Source: Bariatricus massiliensis (GTDB lineage Bacteria > Bacillota > Clostridia > Lachnospirales > Lachnospiraceae). Taken from it: a stretch of 64,000 bases of DNA. The DNA lies in contig NZ_LT574836.1 in the NCBI RefSeq assembly GCF_900086725.1, positions 124,001-188,000 on the forward strand. The letters are read 5' to 3'. The notes beneath the pieces were generated by a model that saw nothing but the letters and a program-made list of their open reading frames with translations, was not told the DNA's origin and did no database searches. The stretch's first letter is position 1; each line of letters opens with the position of its first letter. The translations under genes and the position numbers were made by a program. Below, one piece after another: positions 51,497-60,636 of this stretch.

Positions 51497-51823
51497 TTAC
51501 CGCTGATCTCTTAAATAATCTGCAAGAATAGATATAAGTTCACTTGCGGTAGGTTTGTCAAACAGCGGAAAGCCGATGACGGATTTGAGGATTTTATCGC
51601 TGTTCAGATTCCAGTAGTTGGTAATCAGTGTGCGAAGCGCGGCTTCCACACAGTACCCGGTAACGCCATATTCCTCCCCTACTTTCGTATAAAGTGTTTT
51701 TGTTACATTCCTCAGATAATCGGGATGTTCCAGAACTAACGTTACTGCATAGGCCAGATAATTATATCCGGAATAAGTGGAACGCATACCGATTCTCCGA
51801 AGCAGCTGTAATGCCTTCTCCAT
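51497..51823 (-). CDS. Third stand-alone Spo0A C-terminal domain protein
   Basis: A protein of about 108 residues like the Spo0A DNA-binding domain: IGMRSTYSGYNYLAYAVTLVLEH, VTKTLYTKVGEEYGVT, helix CVEAALRTLITNYW, and end motif KPTASELISILADYL. ATG 51823 is chosen for its ribosome site AAAGGAGG; the frame is open up to 51892. Its recognition helix lacks the first Arg of the Spo0A pattern. Three TTCGA sites at 10-bp steps lie 79-103 bases upstream of the start. Confidence 0.83.
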   Translation of the reverse strand: MEKALQLLRRIGMRSTYSGYNYLAYAVTLVLEHPDYLRNVTKTLYTKVGEEYGVTGYCVEAALRTLITNYWNLNSDKILKSVIGFPLFDKPTASELISILADYLRDQR

Positions 51824-51901
51824 ATTTTTCCTCCTTTGTATGGACCTCTTGAGAAAACCACTAATCAATACAATACTGGAAAAATATGACAAAATACAGA
51901 T

Positions 51902-51928
51902 TTCGATTCAATTCGAGACGATTCGATA
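51902..51928. promoter_or_regulatory. Three helically phased 0A-box-like repeats
   Basis: TTCGATT (51902), TTCGAGA (51912) and TTCGATA (51922): direct repeats with an exact 10-bp period. The last two differ from the 0A-box complement TTCGACA at one position each, the first at two. The site is upstream of the third Spo0A-C-like gene. Tandem 0A boxes spaced by one helical turn are known targets of Spo0A dimers. Confidence 0.5.
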
Positions 51929-51937
51929 AAAAATCTT

Positions 51938-52450
51938 TTATTTTTTATCCGGAATTATAAACAGACCGATATCCGGGGGATGATAGGTGAAAATAAAAAA
52001 GCCTACCATAAGGGTGATTGTCAGCGCTACCAGCAGTGGAGTGGGAACAGGACGACAGTTCTGTACGGCCAGCTGATAGCTCAGGCAATAGTCGATTAGT
52101 ACGCTGGCCAAAAAGGTTATGATGTCTAAGATAAGATAATGGGTTCCGAGGATGCCGGTGTACGAATAAAATATGACTGCCACGGCCAGTGTGCCGGTAA
52201 AGGTTCCTGCCAGATAGGAAGGAAAAAAAGCTGGATAAGATTTATAAAAAAAGGGCCATCCGGCAAGCATATAGAGGAAGGACGGGAAGAAAACCAGCTT
52301 CATATGCTCCCAGGTGGACTCGCTGACAGGGACAAACATGCCGACGATTGGGTTTTGCCCGCTGAACTCATATGCAAAATGTAAAAGAGTGCCAGTTACA
52401 GTTGTGAAAATAATACCGATGATTGTGTAGTAAAATAGTTTTTTATTCAT
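51938..52450 (-). CDS. DUF6512-like integral membrane protein
   Basis: About 170 residues with five to six membrane helices. The region after helix 1, FAYEFSGQNPIVGMFVPVSESTWEHMKLVFFPSFLY, is the strongly conserved part of a small uncharacterised family (DUF6512 as I recall it). Start ATG 52450 has GAGG eight bases upstream; TTG 52456 is also in frame. Function unknown. It is on the same strand as the third Spo0A-C gene. Confidence 0.7.
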   Translation of the reverse strand: MNKKLFYYTIIGIIFTTVTGTLLHFAYEFSGQNPIVGMFVPVSESTWEHMKLVFFPSFLYMLAGWPFFYKSYPAFFPSYLAGTFTGTLAVAVIFYSYTGILGTHYLILDIITFLASVLIDYCLSYQLAVQNCRPVPTPLLVALTITLMVGFFIFTYHPPDIGLFIIPDKK

Positions 52451-52557
52451 AGACAATACCTCATAGATTCAAGTGAATGCGGTGGTGGCCGAACAGGCCA
52501 TTTATCATTTAGTATGCCGCGCACCGTGGGATTTATGCAGGATAAGAGGATAGTGAT

Positions 52558-53532
52558 ATGAGGATCCATTATAGAAAAATAGAGCAAGGCGTGCAGCTGG
52601 TGCGTCTTTGGGGGCAGGAAGGGACAGTCAAGGTGCCGGAGAGTATAGCGGGGGAGCCGATTGTGGAAATCGCGCCATATGCGTTTTCGGCACGGAAGGA
52701 CTGTGAAGATTTAGATGTCTTGATTTGGGAGGACGAATCATGTGAGGAGTATATTTTCGGGGATGATTTATCCATATTATGTGGGGAGAATATTCAGGAG
52801 ATACATCTGCCTGAATATGTACGGAAAATCGGTAACTACGCGTTTTATGGCTGTAGGAATCTAAGACTGTTTCATGCCACGGACAGGCTTGTTTCAATGG
52901 GGAGCGGTGTGTTTACCGGCTGCAGGCTTTCCGAGGTCCAGATTGATTTTTATGACGGAGAGCAGTCCTGCCTTAAGGAAATACTTACAGAAATACGCTA
53001 TGAGGTGAGGGCGGTGTTGTGCTGCCATGGCGATAAGAATGCTGTGGCGAAGGTATTGTTCCCGGAGTATTATGCGGATGCGGTGGAAAATACGCCTGCA
53101 AGAATCGTAGAGACCCATTATTATGGTTCGGGCGGAGATTACAGGGAGTGTTTTTATAGAAAACAATTAGATTTTGAAAAATATGACAGTATGTTTATTT
53201 TGTCTCAGGCGCGGGATGAGATAAGCGCGACTGCGTCGCTGGCTGTAGGCAGGCTTCTATATCCTTACAGGCTGTCGGACAGTGCGAAGGCGGTGTATCA
53301 AGAGTATCTTAGGACTCACATGGCAGAACTTGTGGCCGTTTGGCTGGAGACGCTCAGGGAAGAAAGCGCGGCCATACTGGATTACTGCTGCCGGGAGCAT
53401 TTGTTTACGGAACAGACGCTGGAGGCCGCCCTGCATACAGCTATGGAGCACGGACAGGCCGAGATAGCCGGAATTTTGATGGACGAGCGGCGCAGACTGG
53501 GTGTCAGGAGAAAGAAGGTATTTGAGTTATAA
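52558..53532 (+). CDS. Leucine-rich-repeat (BspA-type LRR_5) cytoplasmic protein
   Basis: A 324-residue protein without signal peptide. The first 140 residues contain BspA-type repeats: VKVPESIAGEPIVEIAPYAFSA, IQEIHLPEYVRKIGNYAFYGCRNL, LVSMGSGVFTGCRLSEVQI. The second half (150-324) is helical, ending in an ankyrin-like segment (LEAALHTAMEHGQAEIAGILMDER). It lies 35 nt before the VWA-like gene and seems to be part of one module with the AAA ATPase. It may serve as a recognition or adaptor subunit; no function is known. Confidence 0.7.
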   Translation: MRIHYRKIEQGVQLVRLWGQEGTVKVPESIAGEPIVEIAPYAFSARKDCEDLDVLIWEDESCEEYIFGDDLSILCGENIQEIHLPEYVRKIGNYAFYGCRNLRLFHATDRLVSMGSGVFTGCRLSEVQIDFYDGEQSCLKEILTEIRYEVRAVLCCHGDKNAVAKVLFPEYYADAVENTPARIVETHYYGSGGDYRECFYRKQLDFEKYDSMFILSQARDEISATASLAVGRLLYPYRLSDSAKAVYQEYLRTHMAELVAVWLETLREESAAILDYCCREHLFTEQTLEAALHTAMEHGQAEIAGILMDERRRLGVRRKKVFEL

Positions 53533-53567
53533 ACATTTTGCGGCGGGCAGGAGGACAGGCAGACGTG

Positions 53568-54875
53568 GGAAATAAAGAGACAGAAGAAAAAATAGAACAA
53601 GTAGGCAGGCAGATTTTAATGCTGGCAAGAAACGAGCTGTATCTTCGCATGCGTTTTATGGATGTGGCCCTCTCAAGCTTTGCGTATGTGCGTGACGATT
53701 CTGTAGATTTGGCGGCCACCGATGGGTTCTGCATTTACTATCGTCCGTCCCAGCTTGGGGGACTCTTCAGGGAGAGCAGGGTGAAGGTCAACCGGCTCTA
53801 TCTTCACATGGTGCTTCACTGCCTTTTCCGGCACATGCTCCGAAGGAATGGAAGGGAAGAGAGCCGTTGGAATCTAGCCTGCGATATTACGGTTGAGTCT
53901 GTCATAGATGAATGGAGCTTGAGCAGTATCCGGAGTCCCCAGTCTTGGCTGAGGCAGAAGACGTACCGCAGGCTGAAAGAGGGCAATCCGGTGTTGACCG
54001 CGGAGCGGGTCTACCGTGCGCTGGAGGCGTGGGAGCTTGCAGAGAGGGAGTTTCTTGCGCTGTCCGGGGAATTCGTGGTGGATGACCATAAGTACTGGGC
54101 CAAGGATGAGGAGAAGGATAAAAAGAGTGAGCTGAACCAAAAGTGGCAGGATATCAGTGAAGAGATGCAGACGGACATGGAAACGTTCTCGCAGGAGGCT
54201 TCTTCGTCCACGGGACATTTTCTCAAGCAGGTTCAAGTGGAAAACGCAGACAGATATGATTATAGAAAGTTTTTGAGGAAGTTCGCGGTCTTAAAAGAGG
54301 AGATGTCGGTGGATGAGGATACGTTCGACTATGTATTTTACACGTACGGCCTCCAGCTTTATGGCAACATGCCTCTCGTGGAGCCGCAGGAGTGGAAAGA
54401 AGTTTCAAAGGTAGAGGATTTTGTCATCGTCATAGACACCTCCATGTCCTGCTCTGGGGATTTGGTGAAAAAGTTTCTCGAGGAGACATACAGTATCTTG
54501 CGTGAGAATGAGAGCTTTTTCCAAAAAGTTAATATCCATATTCTTCAATGTGATGAGGAGGTACAGATGGATAGGAAGATAACGAATCAAAGGGAATTGA
54601 AGGAATATATGGACAATCTGGAACTTGTGGGGGAGGGCGGCACGGATTTCCGGCCGGCATTCGCTTATATTAACAGCCTGATAGAGGCGGGGCAATTTTC
54701 CAGACTGAAGGGTGTTATATATTTTACGGACGGTCAGGGCGTTTTCCCTGCGCAGAAGCCGGCTTATGAGACGGCCTTTGTATTTATGAGAGAGAACTAT
54801 GAAGAGGTGGATGTACCGCCATGGGCGATGAAACTGATTATAGAGGAAGAGGAGATTGAGAGATATGGACATTAA
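53568..54875 (+). CDS. DUF2201/VWA-like domain protein (MoxR partner)
   Basis: About 435 residues. An N-terminal metallopeptidase-like region (His-rich HMVLHCLFRHML, about 80-92) and a C-terminal VWA-like domain (about 284-430) with a MIDAS pattern DTSMSCSGD and GGTDFRPA. The usual HExxH Glu is absent, so proteolysis is doubtful. A GTG start at 53568 with AGGAGG ten bases upstream is preferred; the frame is open to 53538. It overlaps the AAA gene by 11 nt, the usual pairing of VWA proteins with MoxR ATPases, which act together as metal-insertion or complex-remodelling machines. Confidence 0.8.
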   Translation, partial: GNKETEEKIEQVGRQILMLARNELYLRMRFMDVALSSFAYVRDDSVDLAATDGFCIYYRPSQLGGLFRESRVKVNRLYLHMVLHCLFRHMLRRNGREESRWNLACDITVESVIDEWSLSSIRSPQSWLRQKTYRRLKEGNPVLTAERVYRALEAWELAEREFLALSGEFVVDDHKYWAKDEEKDKKSELNQKWQDISEEMQTDMETFSQEASSSTGHFLKQVQVENADRYDYRKFLRKFAVLKEEMSVDEDTFDYVFYTYGLQLYGNMPLVEPQEWKEVSKVEDFVIVIDTSMSCSGDLVKKFLEETYSILRENESFFQKVNIHILQCDEEVQMDRKITNQRELKEYMDNLELVGEGGTDFRPAFAYINSLIEAGQFSRLKGVIYFTDGQGVFPAQKPAYETAFVFMRENYEEVDVPPWAMKLIIEEEEIERYGH

Positions 54876-56475
54876 GCGTGCAAAGAAGGAGATTAAGGAT
54901 TCTATCGAGGCATATTTGCACAAGGATGTATTTGGAGAGTATATGATTCCGGCCATTAATCAGAGGCCTATTCTGCTCATGGGGCCTCCCGGAGTGGGGA
55001 AGACCCAGATTATGGAGCAGATTGCAAGGGAGTGTAAAATAGGACTGGTGGCATATACGATAACCCATCATACCCGGCAGAGCGCCATCGGCCTTCCTTT
55101 TATTGAAAAGAAGGAATTTGGGGGCAGCCTGTATTCAGTGACCGAATATACTATGAGTGAAATCATAGCTTCGGTATATGAGAAGATAGAAGAGAGCGGA
55201 CACAAGGAAGGGATTTTATTTATCGATGAAATTAATTGTGTCTCGGAGACATTGGCTCCCACCATGCTTCAGTTTTTGCAATGTAAGATGTTCGGCAATC
55301 AGCGTGTGCCGTCGGGGTGGATAATCGTGGCGGCAGGCAATCCGCCGGAGTATAACAAGTCTGTGCGGGAGTTTGATGTAGTTACGCTGGACAGAATCAA
55401 GAAGATTGACATAGAAGCCGATTTTGAGGTGTGGAAGGAATATGCTTATCAGGCCGAAGTGCATCCGGCAGTGATTTCCTATCTAGATATTAAAAGGGAC
55501 TATTTTTACAAGATAGAGACTACGGTAGACGGTAAGCTGTTCGCCACGGCCAGAGGCTGGGAGGACTTGTCCAGACTGATTAAAGTCTATGAGAAGCTGG
55601 GGAAGAAAGTGGACAGGGATGTAGTCTATCAGTATATTCAGCATTGGAAGATCGCGAAGGATTTCGCTAATTATCTGGAGCTGTATACTAAGTATAAGAA
55701 AGACTATGGTCTGGAGCGCATTCTGGCGGGGCAGAATGATGAGAGTACGCTTGAAAAAATAAAATTTGCCGCCTTTGATGAACGACTCAGCGTGGTGAGC
55801 CTGCTCCTTGGCAGGCTGGGCGAGATGATGAAGGATTCTTATGCGTGCGACCGCTATGTCACGGAGATTTACGGTTATATGAAACAGTATAAGGAAATGC
55901 TCGGGGACATTGAGTGGGAGGGGATGGACGAAAAGCTTTACGCCAACGGCGGAGTCATGAAAACTATTTACCGGCAGGCGGCGGCTGACTTGGAGGAGAC
56001 AAAGCGGAAAGAAGAGCTGAGCCGACAAGAAAGGGGTATGAAAGAGCGGGTAGTCCACACTTTGGAGACATACTGGAAGCATTTGAAGGAACACCGCCTT
56101 TCAGGAGAAGCCGGTTTCGAAGAGATAAAGAAGCTGTTCGCCAAGGAGACGGAAAACAGAGAAGTGTTGATTGAGAATGCCGCCCGAGCCCTTGACGCGG
56201 CCTTTGATTTTATGGAAGATGCCTTTGGAGAAGGGCAGGAGATGGTTGTCTTTATTACGGAGCTGAACACAAACTTCTATAGTGTACAATTTCTAAAAGA
56301 CAATGACTGCGATAAATATTACAAATATAATAAGGGACTGCTTCTCGATGAGCGGAGAAAGAGATTTTGGATCAAATGGATGAAATTGAATCTGAAGTTG
56401 AGAGAAAGCTTATGTAGACACCCACGGCGGTTTTTTGAATATACTGATAGTAAGTATGCTGCCGAATGCAGGTGA
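54865..56475 (+). CDS. MoxR-like AAA+ ATPase
   Basis: About 536 residues. Walker A GPPGVGKT near residue 40, Walker B ILFIDEIN near 115, sensor region AAGNPPEYN, and VTLDRIKKIDIE in the arginine-finger region. The long helical C-terminal part (about 300-536) is unlike short MoxR proteins. It probably drives conformational change on the VWA-like protein with which its gene overlaps. Start ATG 54865. Confidence 0.85.
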   Translation: MDIKRAKKEIKDSIEAYLHKDVFGEYMIPAINQRPILLMGPPGVGKTQIMEQIARECKIGLVAYTITHHTRQSAIGLPFIEKKEFGGSLYSVTEYTMSEIIASVYEKIEESGHKEGILFIDEINCVSETLAPTMLQFLQCKMFGNQRVPSGWIIVAAGNPPEYNKSVREFDVVTLDRIKKIDIEADFEVWKEYAYQAEVHPAVISYLDIKRDYFYKIETTVDGKLFATARGWEDLSRLIKVYEKLGKKVDRDVVYQYIQHWKIAKDFANYLELYTKYKKDYGLERILAGQNDESTLEKIKFAAFDERLSVVSLLLGRLGEMMKDSYACDRYVTEIYGYMKQYKEMLGDIEWEGMDEKLYANGGVMKTIYRQAAADLEETKRKEELSRQERGMKERVVHTLETYWKHLKEHRLSGEAGFEEIKKLFAKETENREVLIENAARALDAAFDFMEDAFGEGQEMVVFITELNTNFYSVQFLKDNDCDKYYKYNKGLLLDERRKRFWIKWMKLNLKLRESLCRHPRRFFEYTDSKYAAECR

Positions 56476-56479
56476 ATCT

Positions 56480-56746
56480 ATGAGAAGCCGCAAAAGAGAG
56501 AGGGAGGTTGTACTCCCGGATATGCAGCCGGGGACATACCGGCTTTTGTATCCACTCAGACTGAGAAAGGGCGCTGGTTTGAATTATGACTGCCGGACGG
56601 CAAAAAAAATGAAAACTGACGGTACACTTCCTGCCGGAACGATTGTCAAGATAGACGAAATTAAATATTTGAGCGTGTCTGTTTGGGGAAGGTCCGATGA
56701 TGGATGGCTGTGCCTTTATATGAGCCACACACCTTATGTGATGTAA
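56480..56746 (+). CDS. Small SH3-like domain protein
   Basis: An 88-residue protein. The segment GAGLNYDCRTAKKMKTDGTLPAGTIVKIDEI followed by WGRSDDGWLCLYM has the spacing of bacterial SH3 (SH3b) domains. No signal peptide. ATG 56480 is 4 nt after the AAA gene, with AGGTG upstream; the frame also opens at 56435. It may be the last subunit of the LRR-VWA-AAA module. The stop TAA directly abuts a palindromic repeat. Confidence 0.6.
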   Translation: MRSRKREREVVLPDMQPGTYRLLYPLRLRKGAGLNYDCRTAKKMKTDGTLPAGTIVKIDEIKYLSVSVWGRSDDGWLCLYMSHTPYVM

Positions 56747-56792
56747 GGGGGACGGGTCCCAACGCGTTGGGACCCGTCCCCCTCTACAATTC
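56747..56792 (-). repeat. Palindromic repeat element, copy 1 (reverse orientation)
   Basis: A perfect 36-bp palindrome centred on AACGCGTT (56747-56782; core CCCAACGCGTTGGG) followed by TCTACAATTC. The same unit occurs inverted at 60637-60682. Here the stem has G-C where copy 2 has A-T (GACGGG/CCCGTC against GACAGG/CCTGTC). It lies just downstream of the minus-strand ABC exporter operon and may end its transcript, though it has no T-run. Confidence 0.85.
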
Positions 56793-56818
56793 AGGAAATA
56801 TTCATACAACTATTGCCC

Positions 56819-58795
56819 TTAATCTACCAATTGTAGTTCGTACAGTTTTTTATACAAACCATTCTGACGCAGCAGCTGTTGATGGGAGCCGGATTCTTCG
56901 ATGCGCCCTTTGTGCATGACCATAATCTTGTCTGCATGCTGAATGGTGGAGAGTCTGTGTGCGACCATGATCGTGGTGCGTCCTTCCATGAGTTTTTCCA
57001 GCGCGGAGGTGATGAGGCTTTCTGTCTCGGTATCGATATTTGCAGTCGCTTCATCCAGAACAAGAATGGCGGGGTTATATGCCAGAGTTCTGGCGAAGGA
57101 GAGAAGCTGGCGCTGGCCTGCGGAGAGGGTGCTTCCTCTTTCCGTGACTGGCGCATTGTATCCGCCGGGCATTTGAGTGATGAAGGAATCCGCGTTGACA
57201 ACTTGGGCCGCTCTTTTAACTTCTTCTATGGAAATGGCATCGTTGTTCAGTGTGATGTTGCTTTTTATATCTCCGGTGAAAATAAATACATCCTGCTGGA
57301 CCTGACCGATGGCGCGTCTCAGGACATCTGTGTCTATAGAACGGATATCCACGCCGTCAATGAGGATTTCACCTTTTTGTATATCGAAATAGCGGCCAAT
57401 CAGATTTAAAATCGAGGTTTTGCCGGCCCCGGTTGCTCCGACAAACGCTGCCTTTTCTCCGGGTTCAATCACGAAGCTAACATCTTTTAAAATGTAGTCA
57501 TCCTTTTCATAGGCAAACCAGACGTACCTGAATTCGATACGGCCTTTTATAGAGACGTCAATAGGGCGCACTGGGGACACGATTTCCGGTTCGACGTCGA
57601 GGATGGAAAATATTTTATCCGCGGACGCCAGAGAGGACTGCAGTGTGCCGAACTGCTCGGCCAGTTCTTGAATAGGTTCAAAGAAGGAACTGATATAGGT
57701 GATAAATACAAAAAGTGTACCGAGGGACAAGGTGTTGCCAAGCACAGACAAACTTCCGGTTCCGATAACGATAACCATTGCCAGCACGGAGACAAGATAG
57801 ATGGAAGGGCGGAAGATGGCAAATGTCATGACCTCCCTCCAGTTAGCTCGATACAATTCCCAGGATTTCTGCTTAAACTCTTGATATTTCACCTCTTCTC
57901 TGGCAAATATCTGTATCAGCTTCATTCCTGATATATGTTCTGACAAGAAGGTATTGATTTCGGTGATTTTCGTTCTGGTCAGCTGATAGGCTTTTCTGGA
58001 TAGAAAGCGGAAGAAGAAGGTGAGTACCGTTACCAGTGGCAGGAGAAGAAAGGAAACTCCGGCCATGCGCACATCAATAGAAAGCATGATGACAGCGTAA
58101 CCTAAAATTTTGACGATGTTTTTAAACAGTTTTACTAATATGGTAGAAAACAACTCATTGACGGCCTCGGTATCATTGGAGACACGGGTCACTAATTTCC
58201 CCACAGGGGTGTTGTTGAAAAAGTTTAGCGAAAGGCTGTGAATGTGGGTAAATACTTCCTCTCTCATCTGATAGACAATCTTTTGTCCCATTTTCTGAAG
58301 CATCCATGTGTCAAGGGCATTCAAAACAAAACCGATGAGAAGAAGGGAAAGGAAGAGGCCGGCGGCTTTCAAGATGCCTACAAAGTCGTAATGGCGCAAT
58401 TCTTTCAATTCATTTTTCGTGAGCTTTGAAGCACCGTTTTCTACATATGTTTTTGACAGCGCGTTGTCTCCGGCTGAAAGCTGCTCACATTCTTTGGCAG
58501 TGAGTTCTTCGGCCATATAATATTCATCCTGATAGAGCAGGATTTGATAGTAGGCCTCACCGTTTTTTAAAGCACCACGGGTCTTCGTAAGCCACTGTCC
58601 CCGGTACTTCACCGCTTCGGGTGCAGAGGGGGAGGCAGTCTGATAGGGGTGGTAGTAGCCGTTGATATTGTCGTCGATTGCGTCGCCGATAATAATTGGG
58701 CGGTATAATTCCACGACGATGATAAGAAGCACCAGAAGGGTAGCCCCCGTCATTACCCATTTATGCGGTTTTAGATAGGCGAGTAATCGTTTCAT
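56819..58795 (-). CDS. ABC exporter half-transporter with extracellular insert (BmrD-like)
   Basis: A 658-residue half-transporter with six membrane helices and a nucleotide-binding domain. Between helix 1 and 2 is an outside insertion (about residues 35-130), a feature of BmrD-type subunits. Walker A FVGATGAGKTS, signature TLSAGQRQ (variant LSAGQ), and Walker B LVLDEATAN with the catalytic Glu. It forms a heterodimer with the product of the upstream gene, with which it overlaps by 4 nt. Likely a multidrug or lipid exporter; substrate unknown. Confidence 0.9.
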   Translation of the reverse strand: MKRLLAYLKPHKWVMTGATLLVLLIIVVELYRPIIIGDAIDDNINGYYHPYQTASPSAPEAVKYRGQWLTKTRGALKNGEAYYQILLYQDEYYMAEELTAKECEQLSAGDNALSKTYVENGASKLTKNELKELRHYDFVGILKAAGLFLSLLLIGFVLNALDTWMLQKMGQKIVYQMREEVFTHIHSLSLNFFNNTPVGKLVTRVSNDTEAVNELFSTILVKLFKNIVKILGYAVIMLSIDVRMAGVSFLLLPLVTVLTFFFRFLSRKAYQLTRTKITEINTFLSEHISGMKLIQIFAREEVKYQEFKQKSWELYRANWREVMTFAIFRPSIYLVSVLAMVIVIGTGSLSVLGNTLSLGTLFVFITYISSFFEPIQELAEQFGTLQSSLASADKIFSILDVEPEIVSPVRPIDVSIKGRIEFRYVWFAYEKDDYILKDVSFVIEPGEKAAFVGATGAGKTSILNLIGRYFDIQKGEILIDGVDIRSIDTDVLRRAIGQVQQDVFIFTGDIKSNITLNNDAISIEEVKRAAQVVNADSFITQMPGGYNAPVTERGSTLSAGQRQLLSFARTLAYNPAILVLDEATANIDTETESLITSALEKLMEGRTTIMVAHRLSTIQHADKIMVMHKGRIEESGSHQQLLRQNGLYKKLYELQLVD

Positions 58796-60537
58796 AGACT
58801 GTCACTTCCTTCCAACTGCTGTTTTTCGAAAATGTCCCGGTAAATTCCGTTTATTTCCATTAACTCTGCATGACTGCCAATCTCTTTTGCCTCCCCGTTG
58901 TCCAGAACCATAATAATATCGGCATTCTGTATGGTGGAAATGCGGTGGGCGATCAATATGGTCGTCTTGTTTTTGCGGTTTTCTTTTAAATTTTTCAGGA
59001 TATGCTCTTCGGTGTCTGTGTCCACAGCGGATAATGCGTCATCCATAATTAAGATGGGCGCGTCTTTAATCAGGGCTCTGGCAATGGAGCTGCGCTGTTT
59101 CTGGCCGCCGGAGAGGGTGACGCCGCGCTCGCCCACGATGGTCTCATAGCCATCCGGGAAAGCGGTGATATTATCGTGGACGCAGGACAGGCGGGCAGCC
59201 CTCGTGATAGCCTCCATATCCTCGTCCTCCGCGCCAAAAGCGATGTTGGCTTTCAAGGTATTTGAAAATAGGAAATTGTCTTGGGGGACATAGGCAATGT
59301 TTTCACGTAGCACTTTTAAGGGGATACTGTTGATATCCCGCCCGTCAATCAAGAGCATGCCCGGCTTCGTGTTATATAAGTGGAGCAGAAGATTCACCAA
59401 AGTGGACTTGCCGTTTCCGGTGCGCCCCACAATCGCGAGCGTAGTACCCACAGGGACGTGAAGCGTAATATCTTTGAGCGTTGGTTCGGTATGCCCTCTG
59501 TGGATAAACGTGAGATGGGAAAAATCAATCTCGCCTTTGATTTCGTCCACATCAGCCACATCGTGGCGGTCGAAAATTTCTGGTTCTTCGTTAAATACCG
59601 TCTGAATCCGCTCCAGAGACGCACCACCCTGCGAAAACATGTTAATCGCTTCCCCGCATGCAAGCATGGGCCAGACGAGCATATTAATATATTGGTTGAA
59701 CGCGACAAAGCGTCCCAGAGAAATGGAGCCGGTCAGCGCTAAGTATCCGCCGTATATGAGGGTAATCAGACTGGAGAGGCCGATTACGACATCCAAGAGC
59801 GGCATCACGACAGCCTGCAGTTTGATGACGTGCAGGTTTTTATCCATAGCATGTTTGTTGGCCTTCGCAAATGCATAGCGCTCCGCCTTTTCCCGGACAA
59901 ACGCTTTAATGACACGGACGCCGGAGAAGCTTTCCTGAACAAAATCCGTAAAATCCGAGACGGCGGCCTGTCGTTCCAGATAACGCTTGTGTATCATTTC
60001 CCCGTAATAAAGTTCCCCCACACAGATGAAGAACATAGGAATAACGGCCAAGAGTGTCAACTGTACATTCACATAATACATCATCTGGCAGATAATCATG
60101 ATTGTCATGACGACCGCGTCGAAAATACAGATGACAGCCGGACCGATAGAGAGCCGGACTGCATTTAAGTCACTGGTGAATCTGGTCATCAAATCCCCTG
60201 TTTTATGCTCATTGTAGTACTCCACGCTCATTTTTTCCAAATGGGCAAACATATCGTTGCGCAGTTCGTATTCGATGGAACGTGAGGCCCCGAACAGGAA
60301 ATAGCGCCAAAGGAAACGCCCCACCGCCAGAGTTAGGCCTAGAAGGAAAATAAAAATCAGGCAGCGCTTAACACCCTCCCAGTCCATCGTACGTGCGGTC
60401 AGCCCGTCGGTAATCGTACCCGTCAGTCTCGGAATAAACAAATTAGCAAAATCCACAATGAATAAAGTGATAATTCCCGCCAGATATTTCTTTTTATGTT
60501 TTTTTATGTAATGGAAAATAAATTGAAATGTATGCAT
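58792..60537 (-). CDS. ABC exporter half-transporter with degenerate ATP site (BmrC-like)
   Basis: About 581 residues with six membrane helices and a nucleotide-binding domain: Walker A IVGRTGNGKST, signature TLSGGQKQ, Walker B LIMDDALSAVD. The catalytic Glu is Asp (MDDALS), so one ATP site of the heterodimer is degenerate, as in BmrCD, LmrCD and TM287/288. ATG 60537 has GGAGG upstream; the frame is open to 60561. First gene of the two-gene operon. Confidence 0.9.
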   Translation of the reverse strand: MHTFQFIFHYIKKHKKKYLAGIITLFIVDFANLFIPRLTGTITDGLTARTMDWEGVKRCLIFIFLLGLTLAVGRFLWRYFLFGASRSIEYELRNDMFAHLEKMSVEYYNEHKTGDLMTRFTSDLNAVRLSIGPAVICIFDAVVMTIMIICQMMYYVNVQLTLLAVIPMFFICVGELYYGEMIHKRYLERQAAVSDFTDFVQESFSGVRVIKAFVREKAERYAFAKANKHAMDKNLHVIKLQAVVMPLLDVVIGLSSLITLIYGGYLALTGSISLGRFVAFNQYINMLVWPMLACGEAINMFSQGGASLERIQTVFNEEPEIFDRHDVADVDEIKGEIDFSHLTFIHRGHTEPTLKDITLHVPVGTTLAIVGRTGNGKSTLVNLLLHLYNTKPGMLLIDGRDINSIPLKVLRENIAYVPQDNFLFSNTLKANIAFGAEDEDMEAITRAARLSCVHDNITAFPDGYETIVGERGVTLSGGQKQRSSIARALIKDAPILIMDDALSAVDTDTEEHILKNLKENRKNKTTILIAHRISTIQNADIIMVLDNGEAKEIGSHAELMEINGIYRDIFEKQQLEGSDSL

Positions 60538-60636
60538 ACCCACCTCCAAAAGGTCCCCCAAGGGTTGTCACTTTATTTTATAACAGAAGTGAAAAAGCTT
60601 CAAGACTATTTGGAGCTAATTGTCAGATTATATTCA

